A stretch of DNA of 64,000 nucleotides from Rhyacophila brunnea. Its lineage: Eukaryota; Arthropoda; Insecta; Trichoptera; Rhyacophilidae. The stretch spans positions 7,130,001 through 7,194,000 of the forward strand of contig JAGYXB010000825.1 in assembly GCA_022495005.1 (NCBI GenBank). Direction: 5' to 3'. The translations under genes and the position numbers were made by a program. Under the pieces are notes generated by a model, which saw only the letters and a program-made list of their open reading frames with translations, was not told the DNA's origin and made no database searches. This document shows, piece after piece, positions 11,814-23,015 of this stretch; position 1 is the first letter of the stretch, and each line of letters begins with the position of its first letter.

Positions 11814-12399
11814 TGACCAAGAAAATTAGATGATTTTTTTTAGACTGGTTTTCCAAATCGCTGACGACTGAAGCTGTCAATGTCATTGCCATTCTGATAT
11901 ATTGTATTAACGAGTACCTACATAATATTATTATATTATACGGGTAAGCGTAATGGGTATTTTCAGATATATGTTTATAATTTTTATAGGTATAACCATT
12001 CTAAATTTAAAAAAAGAAACAATTAATGAACGTTGGAAACACTGTCACTTGCATAGGCACTATCCAGTAATTTTATAAAAGATTTAAAAATAAAACAAAC
12101 GAATACATATCTTCTTTCTGTCAATTGCATACAAAATACATTTACGTATATAACAAGAAATAATTGAAAGTTAAAGTGTATAGAAATAAACGAACGGCGC
12201 TCCAATAAGCGACTCTTTTTCTTGAGTGTGTAATTTAACAAGATAATAATTATCTTATCTTAATTATTAAGAGTCAGTCGAAGAATCTAGTTTAACACAC
12301 GTTTTGTTTTTGTTTTGTTACGCCAAAGAAGTATAACTTCTAACGCGCGTACATAAGTACACACACCGATTTTTTTAACACAGCAGGTCACTACTGAAA
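11814..12399. other. Unassigned AT-rich sequence
   Basis: Nothing was recognised; there is only one 72-codon frame without similarity that I can see. Confidence 0.5.
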
Positions 12400-12705
12400 C
12401 CACAGAACATATTAATAAATATAATTCCGATAGGCTATATTCTAATACACCATTCCATTGATGCATGGTTTTCAATGTGTGAGTGTCCTACAAAAATGAA
12501 CCACGCATTATGGACGTGCAATAATACGCCAATATTAAATGAGCGTCAACGCATAAACCGATAGCAGTTGTCAGTATTCTACGTATGACATATTCTTGGC
12601 ACGTGTTTAAGTTTATCCCGTATTCTCCCGAACTCGAGATCGTTGCCTGCTTCTCTTCGCCCGTTAGATATTACAGTTCCCATTATTTCTGAGTTCCCTG
12701 ATTGA
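12400..12705 (+). repeat. F320 interspersed repeat, copy 1
   Basis: It starts with ccacagaacat and attaataaatataattc and ends with cagttcccattatttctg. Shared internal blocks with the copies at 13600-14050 and 25133-25460 include gtgagtgtcctac, gacgtgcaata, aaatgagcgtca and actcgagatcg. Class unknown: there is no poly-A tail or clear tRNA head, and the short inverted similarity of the two ends (cacagaa near both tips) is only suggestive. Confidence 0.7.
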
Positions 12706-13599
12706 AACACTCATATTATTTATTATGTATGTAGGAGACTTCGTCTATTTAATCTTGATAGGTAAGGATATTTTTTCCGATTTTTACTATGTACCTAGAT
12801 ACATTCCGAATTGTTTATAATGAATTGCATGTAAAATTTTATTATGTGGAAGGTGACAACTGTTTTTTTCCATATGAGTTGGTAATAAGACCAATATAAG
12901 CATAATTGTTTTTTTTCATTGGACTGCTTCAAGGCAATTCCTAATGTCATGGTAAATATTATAATATAGCGACAACGCGGAAATATAATGAATGTAAGTA
13001 AGTATATTAAGTGCTTCAGGTTATTGATAATAATATTATGGTACAAAACTTATGTGCACCTTATTCTATTCACTATTGAATAATACGTCTTAATATCTTG
13101 CGAGTTTTGGGTGAACCTGTCATATGCAATAAGTTATCGAAAAACCGGTCTGGTTGAAATTTGAATTGAAAAAGTAATCGACTGGCAGCTGTTTAGTATT
13201 ACACTGTTATAAATGAAATTCATTTTGATTTAATGGTGTGCGAATAGCATCAAAAGAATCGATTGTACCGGATTGTAACGAGTAGGTTCGAAATCAGAGT
13301 AAGGAATCAAGATGGAACCGAACCGTGGAACGTTGAAAAATTCGAAATCAGAACCGGAATTGGAGCTAGAGTCAATGTCTCAAAATTTGATAATACGGAA
13401 ACAGAACCCTTAAAAATATTTCCTTATAAATATTATAAAAATGTTCTAAGTCTTGGAAATATTTTAGGCCATATATCGCATCCAGACGAAGAATACAGTC
13501 TTCTAAATTTTGATACATAGGTATAACTTACCCACAGAACAGATTGATACTGTAGAAACGCAAAAGACGCTTTGACAACAGTTAGGATAGTTAATGACT
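12706..13599. other. Unassigned sequence
   Basis: It contains an 85-codon plus-strand frame (13263-13520) with an internal near-repeat (FEIR...FEIR). No known domain is visible and there is no supporting second copy. I do not call it a gene. Confidence 0.4.
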
Positions 13600-14050
13600 T
13601 TAAGCCAACAAAAAATGCAAGATATACAAAGCCCCATATTCATTTGTCTTCAAATATTATCAATATTGCATGCGTGTTACGTTTACGTGACAAACTTTAG
13701 TGGATATTATAATACAGACATAAAAACACAGAAAGATTAATAAATATAATTTAGATAGACTATATCCCAATACAATACATTTTGAAGCAGGGTTTTAAAT
13801 GTGAGTGTCCTACAAAAATGAAACACACATTTTAGACGTGCAATAATATGTATTGCAATTTATTAAAAACACTAATATTGAATGAGCGTCAGTGCATAAA
13901 CCGAGAACAGTTGTTAAAACAAAGGACAAGCTTACAATTACGTATTCTTGACACGTGTATAAGTGTATCCCATATTCTTCCACACTCGAGATCTGTTGAC
14001 TGTCACTCCACACCCTTTAGGTATTTCAGTTCCCATTAATTATGTGTTCC
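13600..14050 (+). repeat. F320 interspersed repeat, copy 2, with upstream module
   Basis: The F320 core runs from about 13730 to 14050. The upstream 130 bases (tacaaagccc...cttcaaatatta...ggatattataatacagac) recur at 19060-19160, so the family unit is longer than 320 bp. The frame 13848-14039 parallels the frame at 25218-25421 in another copy (both read LNERQCIN and PHSRSV). Confidence 0.7.
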
Positions 14051-14167
14051 CGTATCGCTACTGGTATTAAATTGCCTCTAATAAATTATTACTTGAAAAA
14101 TTACAAATGAAAAACAATTTAGAGTCATTGTTGTTTTAAAAATCATAGTAGTGTAACAAATAAATAA

Positions 14168-14610
14168 AATTGAACATACATAAGTAATTTGAAAACATCT
14201 TATACACACTAGAAAGAATCTATTTTTTTTTCAGAAAAAATACGACATCCGACGGGACTTGAACCTGTAACCGCTGAATACGCGCCATTGTGCTTTACGG
14301 GCATCCTACTTAATTACGTAGATTTTTAACTAGTAGTTCTTACATGCTATGCTTATCAAATCGAGTTGTTACAATGTCAGTTTTTGTATTTTAAATTAAA
14401 GTACTCGTTAAAATCGTCGTAATTAAGTAGGGTGCCCGTAGCTTAATTGGAAAATGATACTTACGCGAATCCAGCGATTATATGTTCAAGCCCCGTTGGG
14501 TGTAGTATTTTTTTTCTGAAAAAAAAAAAGATTTTTTCTAGTGGGTGTATCCACGAGATGTTTTCAAATCATGTAAGTATGTTTAATATATTTTAATGTT
14601 ATATTCTCAG
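14168..14610. mobile_element. Foldback element FB, copy 3, tRNA-like modules in both arms
   Basis: The two arms are long inverted repeats. Both contain, from the tip inward, ttgaacatac or its partner, atttgaaaacatc, an actagaaa block, an A/T-run, and a tRNA-like module. The right arm carries an exact A box TAGCTTAATTGG (14439-14450) and a B box tgttcaagccc (about 14482). The left arm has the inverted B box (agtcccg in reverse, about 14254), but its A box is lost in a deletion. Across copies, the acceptor, D and T arms can be paired when G-U is allowed. An element with opposed Pol III-type promoters in its arms is unusual. Confidence 0.75.
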
Positions 14611-14807
14611 ATTATGTGAATTAACAAATAAATACTTTCAATTCTATTTTTTATTTTATTAAATAAATACTAAGTATTTTAATAAATAAGTACCGAAAAT
14701 ATCGAAAATCAGACTAACTAAGTACAGCACATCTCGCTTTTCGAATGCAAATGTGTCAGGTGTAAGGTCCAATGAATTGCAAATTGCAAAACATTACATT
14801 TTGTTTA

Positions 14808-15004
14808 CCATGTCCGATCCTAAAAAAGATCATAATATGGGCCTCCACAGGGTGGAAAGTTTGTATTATTAGCAGATGTGTATTTTTATGAGAAATGGAT
14901 GTTAGCCACTTGCTCAACATAGGTCCATATTCTGACTCCAAACACAAATTGTAAAACAATACGTGTAGGTATTCGCCAGACTCACGACATTACAAGCCGA
15001 TGCG
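14808..15004 (-). mobile_element. SINE S1, partial copy
   Basis: The reverse-oriented body starts catgtccgatcc and shows gcctccacag, gagaaatggatgt, acttgctcaac and ggtccatat. It ends in a shortened head in which most of the B box is deleted (cgccagactcacgacattac). Confidence 0.7.
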
Positions 15005-15186
15005 TATATATTACTCGGACAATATTTTTGTTTTTATAAACCCAAATATTTACGAATATATAGTAGCAACAATGACATTATTAATGGACAACGCACTCAA
15101 TACAGTATCTAGCAAGTAAATTCGCGCATAGCGACAATCGCACATGTATAGGTAGACGTCACGCAATTTCCATTATGCGATATCAC

Positions 15187-15388
15187 GCATCGGGAATTTA
15201 TAGCAATATGACCTTTATTGTAATGGCGTTAGAACAGTGTTTCTAGTGCCAATGTTCATTTGAGCGAAGCCGTTCGAACCGAACCATTCGGCAGACCCGA
15301 CAAAAAGCATCGGGAATTTATAGCAATATCACCTTTATTGTAATGGCGTTAGAACAGATTATGCCATTCGGCAGACCAGACAAAAAAG
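15187..15388 (+). repeat. Tandem duplication, period 120 bp
   Basis: The block starting gcatcgggaatttatagcaa at 15187 recurs at 15307 with one substitution over its first 54 bases. The second unit then lacks about 38 bases before resuming at ccattcggcagacc. It is a simple local duplication. Confidence 0.85.
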
Positions 15389-16203
15389 TGAGTGTCATTT
15401 TTTCCCCAGATGATTCGTCCATATATTAATGTCATTGAGTAGCAACCATCATTATGATTTTGATAAAATTCGTCGCAGCAATGGGCTGAAAAAACTGTTG
15501 GAAAATCTACTTTTTGAAATTATTTAAAACTTAAAGAGTAAATACTAAAAATTGTATTCCGTGTTCATACATATTTTATTAATTTTAATGATTATTGTTA
15601 TTTTATTTTGTATTACCTATGTAGTATCCAAATCAAATAACATTTTAATAACGCCTCAAAGAAATCGTTTTTTACTTCAATACAAAAAAAAACACTCAAG
15701 TAAGAACACGCCGTGTTAGTTTCAATCAAACCAGTTATTTAATATATTATATTGCGTCAAAGCGAATGATTTTTTCAATATAAAACGCTTAAATCCATGT
15801 GTAATTAATGAATATACATACATACAATGTATACATACTGTATACTCGATCAACTCTACTCCGGTCTAGTTGAGTTCACGTGGACAAGGTCTAATGTTCT
15901 TAAGTTGGAAACCTTCATATTGATAAATATTATTAATACAAGATAGCGTGAATCATAACGAAATAGAGTTACTGCGGAGATGTAATAATGCAATACGTAT
16001 TTAAAACTACGAAGTGCTGAGTTTTATGATTAACAAAATATAATGAACTAGGTAATTATTTCATAATAGAAATTGTCTGCCTACCTTGAAAATACTAGAA
16101 AATTTTATTCAATGGATATCGAAATGCTAAAAGAGGACGTACTTGTATTACAACAGTTAAAATATAATAGTGAACGTGTATATTGTAAAAAATGATAATA
16201 TAA
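15389..16203. other. Unassigned AT-rich sequence
   Basis: No coding frame, known repeat or RNA was seen. Confidence 0.5.
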
Positions 16204-16345
16204 GACCACAGAATAGATTAATAAATATAATTCAGATAGGCTATATTCAATACACTACATTTTGACGCAGGGTTTTGAATGTGTGTCCTACGAAAATGAA
16301 CCACGCATTATGGACGTGCAATCGTGTGTAAAATACACCAATATT
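16204..16345 (+). repeat. F320 interspersed repeat, 5' part
   Basis: It runs from gaccacagaatagattaata through tggacgtgcaat to aatattaaac. The 3' half is replaced by unrelated sequence. Confidence 0.7.
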
Positions 16346-17352
16346 AAACATACATAATTTTGAAAATATAATAAGAACTAAGAACTTAAGAAAAGAAATA
16401 AGAACTTTTAACTCAGTAATATCTATTAAGTTAAAATGAATTTCGCGAAAAGTGAAATAGGCGCTATCACGATTGAATGAATATTTTACTTCGCTTTAAT
16501 CTTCATCGTCTAATAGTCACTAAGTATCGCCAAGCCTCGGGCTACATACCTCACTCGTTTTTATATCTTATATTATTGACTTGTAAACTCGGAAATAAAT
16601 CTCGCCATCTGCTACCTACACCGACAACAAATCTTCAGTCTCCTCGTATACTTCACTCCTCCATCATCTCAACTCACACTCTTCAAAGATACTTGGTATC
16701 TGTACCTGTAGATATTGGAACTAACTAAAGGAAATGGAATGAAAGAAAAATATAGAAGTATTGGTTACACTATTAACAGGTATCATTTGTGTATCGGTTA
16801 CATTTTGTGTTTATAATGAACAATTTGCACAATTTATTCCAAATAAGTATGTAAGAATTTGTGATAGCTATCATATCATACACGCACTGTATAAAATACA
16901 TTTGCACATATGTACCTACATAAGTCAGTTGCCTACTTAGTTTTTTGTTGTAAAATATGTGGTCGGCTATTCACTTATTTATACATTAGTTTTCTTGGTT
17001 TACCAGGTAATAAAGACGTGAGTAATTGAAACCGGTTCCTCCAAACTGGACACTTGTTTAGCTACTACACTAAGCAGTCGTTTGACACAAAAGGCTTTTA
17101 ATATCGAATGATAAATTAATATAACATTACTGTATAACACGGAGAGATATCAGGAAGTCATTATAATAATATATGGCTGTGATGTTCAGGAAATTTGAAT
17201 ACTACTGGTACAATAATACGTAAACGACATTGTAATACAGAACATGAAAAACAGCTAGGGTTGTTAACAAGTTGAGCAAAATTCGAATACGGTTAATTTC
17301 TATCAAATCGAAAATCGTAACGATTCCGTTGCGATTCTTTAAAAAAACTTAT
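16346..17352. other. Unassigned sequence
   Basis: An 83-codon plus frame (16477-16728) has no recognisable domain. There is nothing else. Confidence 0.4.
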
Positions 17353-17742
17353 ATATCGTCGGTGTTTTGTAAAAAGGGCGAATCAACTATTTTGGCGAAA
17401 TCGAGATTTTAATGAAAATACAATATGTACCCCACTAGCTTTGTTGTGTAAAAACGGCGAATTTTTATCTCCACAGGAAAGTACTTAAAAACGATAATCG
17501 ACTAAAATTAAATTAATTAAAATTGCGAAATAAAAAGCAAATGTGACATATTAGGCCTTTTAAAATATTATATAATAATACCTATTATAATGACAGTATT
17601 TTTTCTAAGCTTTATTATAAACTTGTTAGATATTTATAATCATCTACAGGTAAAAAACAAATAAATGTCAAAAGTTAAAAATCCTCCTCCTGTAAAGTAG
17701 CATTTTGGTTAATTCGCCCTTTTTACAAAACAACGACGATAT
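17353..17742. mobile_element. MITE with about 37-bp inverted ends
   Basis: Both ends read ATATCGTCG, one variable base, then TGTTTTGTAAAAAGGGCG on inward-facing strands (17353-17390 and 17706-17742). A third internal match (ttttgttgtgtaaaaacggcg) suggests a duplicated end module. It is non-coding; the superfamily is not determined. Confidence 0.75.
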
Positions 17743-17956
17743 TTACCAACTTACACTTATCTAGAATGTACTTGTTATTACTTTGCACTTTTTTGCAATC
17801 TTTACTATACTGATACGGCTCTTTGCCTGAGTGATTACCTCGCATAAAATTAAATCAAATGATATTCACTTGTATTATCATATGTAATAATAAATATTTT
17901 TAGAATATATTATTAATCATTTTCATCCTAGAGCCGGAATGCAAAGTTATGAAGCA

Positions 17957-18112
17957 TTAAAGTGCGGCCACACCGAAAACAAGTCGCGCGACAACTCGTT
18001 AAATTTTACGATAAGCATGATAATTATCGTAAAATTTCTTAAGCAATTATGATAATAATCGTAAAATTTAACGAGTTGTTGCGCGACTTGTTGCCGGTGT
18101 GGACCAGGCATT
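17957..18112. mobile_element. Near-complete palindromic MITE, about 155 bp
   Basis: The two halves are reverse complements almost throughout: CCACACCG, ACAAGTCGCGC and CAACTCGTTAAATTTTACGA on each side, with a short centre. The flanks both show a 'catta' context, compatible with a TA or short target duplication. Such elements are short DNA-transposon derivatives. Confidence 0.8.
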
Positions 18113-18531
18113 ATACTCACCTAGTCGAAGGTGTAATATAAATATTTCATTTTATACATTGGGCGCGAAACGTAATTATCATTTACAATGCGACAATCCG
18201 TTTAAATGAATGAAGAATTTTTCATTAAACATAATCTTTATTAATCTACTTCATTACATTATTATCTTTCTTGAAATACATGTAATTTGAGGGTATTTTC
18301 AACACTATAGATATTTTAGTCTAGCTAATTGTAAATAAGACAAATATTTAATTTTCCGTTACAAAAAATAACAATTTATTTTGTATTGAGAAAATATGAA
18401 TAGGTAATAATAATGATTATTTTTTCCTGACTGGTTAATATTATCGGTCAATATTGGGATCACAGAATCGATTTGTAAATCTGCGATGCTGTCATTGAAA
18501 TCTACTCGACGTGTGGATAACACAAAACAGA
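18113..18531. other. Unassigned AT-rich sequence
   Basis: Nothing was recognised. Confidence 0.5.
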
Positions 18532-18770
18532 TTTATAGGCCATCCATGGACTGGAACCGTATGCGGTTTCGAGCCGTGTGTTATACTAAGCTTATCTTTT
18601 CTAGTCATGGAAATATATTTCCAAAGTATATTATATGCATCTGACCAGATCCGTTTATACTATACACTTACAAATTTAGTGAAGATATATTTTCATGAAC
18701 AAAGATCATAAGTTTAGTATGGCACACGGATCTAAATCGCATACGGTTTCGGTCGATGGATGGCCTCTAA
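18532..18770. mobile_element. MITE with about 100-bp inverted arms
   Basis: The left arm starts ATAGGCCATCCATGGAC and the right arm is its reverse complement. Shared inner blocks are AACCGTATGCG, CCGTGTG, AAATATAT and others. The 66-codon frame over it (18511-18711) is a by-product of the palindrome. Confidence 0.75.
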
Positions 18771-19059
18771 GATAGAAATGTGAAGTTTTTTCACTTGACG
18801 GCACACTGGAGGAGGAATTTATGATTCGTGGCACACTAAAATATAAAAACACTTTTTAAATTTTCCAACGTTGATGATTCGTAGAAATGAAATTAGCTGA
18901 GTTTTATTGCTGATGTAAGTACCTTCATCGATTTTTAATGCCAAATATCACACGGACAGATTCATACTTCTTATTACGAGGCACACCGTTTAGCAGACGC
19001 TCCCACAGACCAAGACTTTGAAGCCACCTTTGGTTTACGACTTAATGATGGCCAGGATA

Positions 19060-19275
19060 TAAAACCTAATACGTACAAAGCCCGTCTGAATGTTCTCAAA
19101 TATTACGAATATTGAATGCTCGTATTATTTATGTGGCAAACTTTAATGCATATTATAATACAGACGTAACTAGGCATAGAGAATAACACATTTTTAACAC
19201 GATTATTCATTTCCCTCCACACTCGAGAATTAAACCTTGCTACAGCCTCCCCCACTAATTATTATGTTTGTGTTA
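19060..19275 (+). repeat. F320-related repeat, internally deleted
   Basis: It shares the upstream module of 13600-13730 (tacaaagccc, caaatatta, gtggcaaacttta, tattataatacagacg). It then jumps to the F320 tail (ccacactcgaga, cactaatta). A middle deletion is the simplest reading. Confidence 0.6.
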
Positions 19276-19688
19276 CTTGGTCGACATTTATAATGCTATA
19301 TAATGTTTGAGACTTATAGATTTTATTAGATTTTTGGGTTTCCACCGTGTGTACTTCTTCATTCTTTCCTCAACGTTACGGGGTCGTTGCAGAGGCCATT
19401 ATCAAGAGATATGTGTTATGATGAAGTGTAGTGTAAGTGTATGAATAAAAAGGTTGCTCTAAGAATGCCAAAAGGAATCCGATTAGCTAAGAGCAAACGT
19501 TGCTCAGAGTAATGTGTCACTCGTTACGACCAGAAATAATGGATCGAATATTGGATTTTGCTGACAGTGCCGGAAACCATGACTTTTTTAACCGTAACCC
19601 ATAATCCCTATTAATGTTTTCAGGGTTTCTACGGATTTACAATTCTCCATACGAGAAAAATATTGTATTTTGTATGTTGTGACTGCAG
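19276..19688. other. Unassigned sequence
   Basis: Nothing was recognised; there is no frame over 60 codons. Confidence 0.45.
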
Positions 19689-20222
19689 CCCTATGTTGTA
19701 ACTTGTGAGTTGTGACATGAAGTCACCCGACGACACGACGTAATTGTGACGTATGCTCAATACACGCATCGAGGAGAGCCGCCCAATGCATAGATATTAT
19801 TATGCTGAAACACCTATTTGTGTAGGAGACAATGAATAACGCCAGTATTAGAGTAGCGTTGATTTCTCGAATGCTATTGACTCACTCCGGTAGTACGTCA
19901 CAATGATGTCATATGACATCATGTCGCCGGGCGACTTCAACTCACAAGTTACAACATAAGGCCCCTGGCCCCCTATGTTAGAACTTGCGAGTGCCAGCTG
20001 CCCGGTCGACATGACGTCATCTGACATCATTGTGAAGTACTACCGGAGTGACAATAGCATTCGAGAAAATAACGCTACTCAGACAGTAGCGCTATTCATT
20101 GTCACCATACACATATAGGTGTTTCATCGTATTAATATCTATGGTGAGCACTGTGCGCGGGCGGCATGCCTCGTGCGTGTATTGGCTGACGTCACAATTA
20201 CGTCATGTCGTCTGGTGCCACA
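19689..20222. mobile_element. Double palindrome / foldback element, about 530 bp
   Basis: Unit 1 (19689-19961) has inverted ends of 24 bases (CCCTATGTTGTAACTTGTGA at the tip). Unit 2 (19971-20222) is an inverted, diverged copy of unit 1. The two therefore make a large palindrome centred near 19966. Blocks such as CGAATGCTATTG, CACTCCGGTAGTAC, CACAATGATGTCA and TGACGTAATTGTGACGT-like sequence occur in both. No coding frame is convincing. Confidence 0.85.
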
Positions 20223-20703
20223 CGAGTCGATAGTTAAGAAATCGCGGTGCTGATCACCAATCCCAACTCAATATTATATGGATGTATTAAAAATAGATTA
20301 TAATAATAGGTATTCCATATTAATCATACCCGACTTCAGTGCGCGCATGCGATTTTAAATGCAAACAATCCAGTTCTTGTTGTATGAAACAATATTTTTA
20401 CATAATGGAGAAAAATTCTTCGAGTCCAGTTTTCTGATTAAAATTGCATACATGCACTACTAACTTATGAATCGGTTCGTTAATAATGGCAAAAAAACAT
20501 TTATATTAAGTTAATATGATGTAAAAGAAGGAGTATAACTGAATTGTAGAAACATACATCGATTATTGTCACGAACAGTGTATCGTGAAGTCTGAAACTC
20601 GTGCGTTTAGGTTGAACTGCTTGAGCGAATAAACAATGGATTATGGAATAACGAAAACCCACAAGGTTTTCCCACAACTACCATAAACCCAAAGAGAATA
20701 TAA
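20223..20703. other. Unassigned AT-rich sequence
   Basis: Nothing was recognised. Confidence 0.5.
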
Positions 20704-21195
20704 ATAATTACAAGATAAAAATAACTTTTTATATACCACGATTTTAAATATTCTGCTGAATCATATAAACTTGACAATTGTATGTATTAATAAATACTTT
20801 TTTTGTACTTGATAGAAATACTGAATGAATATTATAGAATACTGAAATGTCATTTTGACATTTCATATTGATTTCCATAGTAACGCACGTATATATTAAT
20901 AATTTAATTGCTAGGACCCCCTTAGCAATCAATAATAGTGAGGAGTAAATATTACTTTTAACGAATTTTTTCCGAAACATACAATTAACTGAAAATGAAT
21001 TCAATTCTGCTTAAAGATGGCCAAAAGTATTAAAAGAATGCATTGTCGTCGTGTTCTGATATATTCTAAAAGTTTCAAATGTCTAGCTAGTCGGGAAGTT
21101 GGTTAAAAATCTTGGACAAACAAGAAAAAAAATTGTACTGGACACACAAGAAAAAATCTGTACCGGACAAACAAGAATACGAGCTAATAAAAACG
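20704..21195 (+). repeat. R440 interspersed repeat, copy A
   Basis: This is one of four copies (others 38031-38485, 42332-42764, 57300-57730). It starts aattacaagataaaaa and ends acgagctaataaaaacg. Shared cores include tccatagtaac, gttagcaaccaa-like sequence, acagaattaactgaaa, gaattcaattctacttaaag, gtttcaaatgtctagctag and ccggacaaa. There is no tRNA head, poly-A or clear inverted ends. It is a family I cannot name. Confidence 0.8.
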
Positions 21196-21529
21196 TGGTA
21201 AAAATAGGGCAATATAATGACACAAATATCTTTCTTACAAAATTTACCGATAATGGAGACTTATGGCAATTTGCCTACACATAACTCTGCACAATAGGTA
21301 AACTTTATATCTAGTTATCTAGTATTTTTTTATTTGCGTCATCAAGGTGCCCTCTGGGCTCTGTTCATCATGGGAGCCTTTTCAAATTATTCCATAGTCA
21401 AATAGGTAGGTACTTATATTCGGTTAAACTTTATATTGCAGTTAGACTTATATTATTATATTAATATATTATTGTCTCAGACTCAATGTTTATATAATAT
21501 CCGAAATTCACATTTTCAACATTTTTACG
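21196..21529. other. Unassigned AT-rich sequence
   Basis: Nothing was recognised. Confidence 0.5.
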
Positions 21530-21818
21530 GCACCTGTGCATCTAATCTATTCTGCTTTCGGCCCGCTACGGCATCTATCTAGGGTAGGAAAGTATCGAAA
21601 TATTAACACTTATTGTAAAAATTACACTAAGTTAGCCGTCTAAACACTCAAAACTGACTATCTCGCTCTGAAATTTATAGAGAGGTACTGTTAAAACACC
21701 GCACGTATTGTAACTGTTACAATAAGTTAATAAGCTAATATTTCGATACGTTCCTACCCTAGATAGGTGTTGTAGCGATCGAAAGCAGTCTTGTGTATAG
21801 AATAGATGCGCTGGACCC
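21530..21818. mobile_element. MITE with about 85-bp inverted arms
   Basis: The arms 21530-21628 and 21722-21818 are reverse complements with indels. They share GCATCT..TCTATTCT, CTGCTTTCG, CTATCTAGGGTAGGAA, GTATCGAAATATTA and ACTTATTGTAA. It is non-coding. Confidence 0.8.
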
Positions 21819-22345
21819 TATAATAAAGAATGATAATAATCAGTTGTAAGCCAAATGATTTGGTATTATATTTTTTTAAGTCATCCTTCATTTCATTTAT
21901 TTATTAATAATTATTACTGTGTTGAAAATAGTTAAGGCAGAAATAGGTACGATAGCAAAAAAATGTTTTTGAAGAATTGAAAGATAAAAAATGATGAATA
22001 AGTACGTTTTTGTAGTAAGTACTTGTATGTGTGAAAAAAGTAAACAAAAAATGATTAATTACTTACGAATATCCATCCAAGGCATATTTATAATCTCCAC
22101 AAAAAAATATTAGGTAGGTAGGTATTATAATATATCTGAGATTTTTTTACTGACCAATTAATTATTAATTTAGCAATTCTGAAATATGTAAAAAAGATGA
22201 TACACTACAAAAATACTTCTCTAATTGTGTTCATACTGCGATTATGTTATATACCTACTCATAAGAAATAATATCAAAAATAAATGTTAGCAGGTATTAA
22301 AACTTCATTAGTCATGGATAACTTATACCTTATACCTATTCTATT
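21819..22345. other. Unassigned AT-rich sequence
   Basis: Nothing was recognised. Confidence 0.5.
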
Positions 22346-23015
22346 TTAAGAGCGTACTTCAGTGAAACGGCAAATAATTTTCAACAGTAGGTGCGACGAA
22401 ATTTCTCACTAGTCGCCAATCGGAGACCGACCGTCGAGGTGTCCGCACGTCGATTTGTTTTGTCATGGCGTTGGATGAAAATATTCTTAAATCGTGTAAA
22501 GATTACTAAAAAACCTTCCGCATGTACTTGAAAAAGAAAACATGTCAATGAATATACAATTATTATTAGTAATATAACAATAAACATAACATTAAATGGA
22601 CGCATGTTGGATTTTTATTCACAATCCGCGCATCGCCTAGCCTCGATCTTTTTAGAGCAGCGATACTCAACCTGCGGCCCTTTAAGTTTTTATGTGCGGC
22701 CCGAAACACATTTATTATCAGGAATTTCGTATATCTTGAGATTCGTTTCGATTTTTTCAACACCCGAAGAGGATTGTCATTATGGTCCACATCAGATCTG
22801 GTATAAGAGTGTTGCTATTGCACACGATTAATTTAAAAACAAGCATAATTTTTTAAATCTCAAAAATCTTTTGTAAAAAAGTTTCATGATTTTTTTCGTC
22901 ACACCAGTAGTGATTCGGCCCGCGTTACTTTATAAATATATGTATTTGGCCCGAAGGAAAAAAAAGGTTGAGCATCATTGTTTTAGACCATGCCTCAACT
23001 GAAGTATAGCCTTAA
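22346..23015 (+). mobile_element. R350 TTAA-type MITE, copy a, split by a hAT
   Basis: It is flanked by TTAA at 22346-22349 and 23012-23015. The ends carry an imperfect inverted repeat around TACTTCAGT. The body (ggtgcgacgaaat, acgtcgatttgtttt, gaaaaagaaaacatgtcaat, aaatggacgcatgttgga, gcgcatcgcctag) matches the copies at 30954, 31873 and 33415. The copy is interrupted by the hAT at 22658-22980. TTAA duplications are typical of piggyBac-like and a few other superfamilies; no transposase is present. Confidence 0.85.
22658..22980. mobile_element. hAT MITE nested in R350
   Basis: The ends are CAGCGATACTCAACC and the inverted GGTTGAGCATCATTG, flanked by TTTTAGAG (22650-22657) and TTTTAGAC (22981-22988). 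The uninterrupted R350 copy at 33415-33763 has a single TTTTAGAC at this site, which confirms an 8-bp duplication with one later change. Subterminal GCGGCCC blocks mark both sides. The 75-codon frame over it is not meaningful. Confidence 0.9.

Noticed and set aside
18511..18711. 66-codon plus frame
   Set aside because: Lies in the arm and loop of an inverted-repeat MITE.
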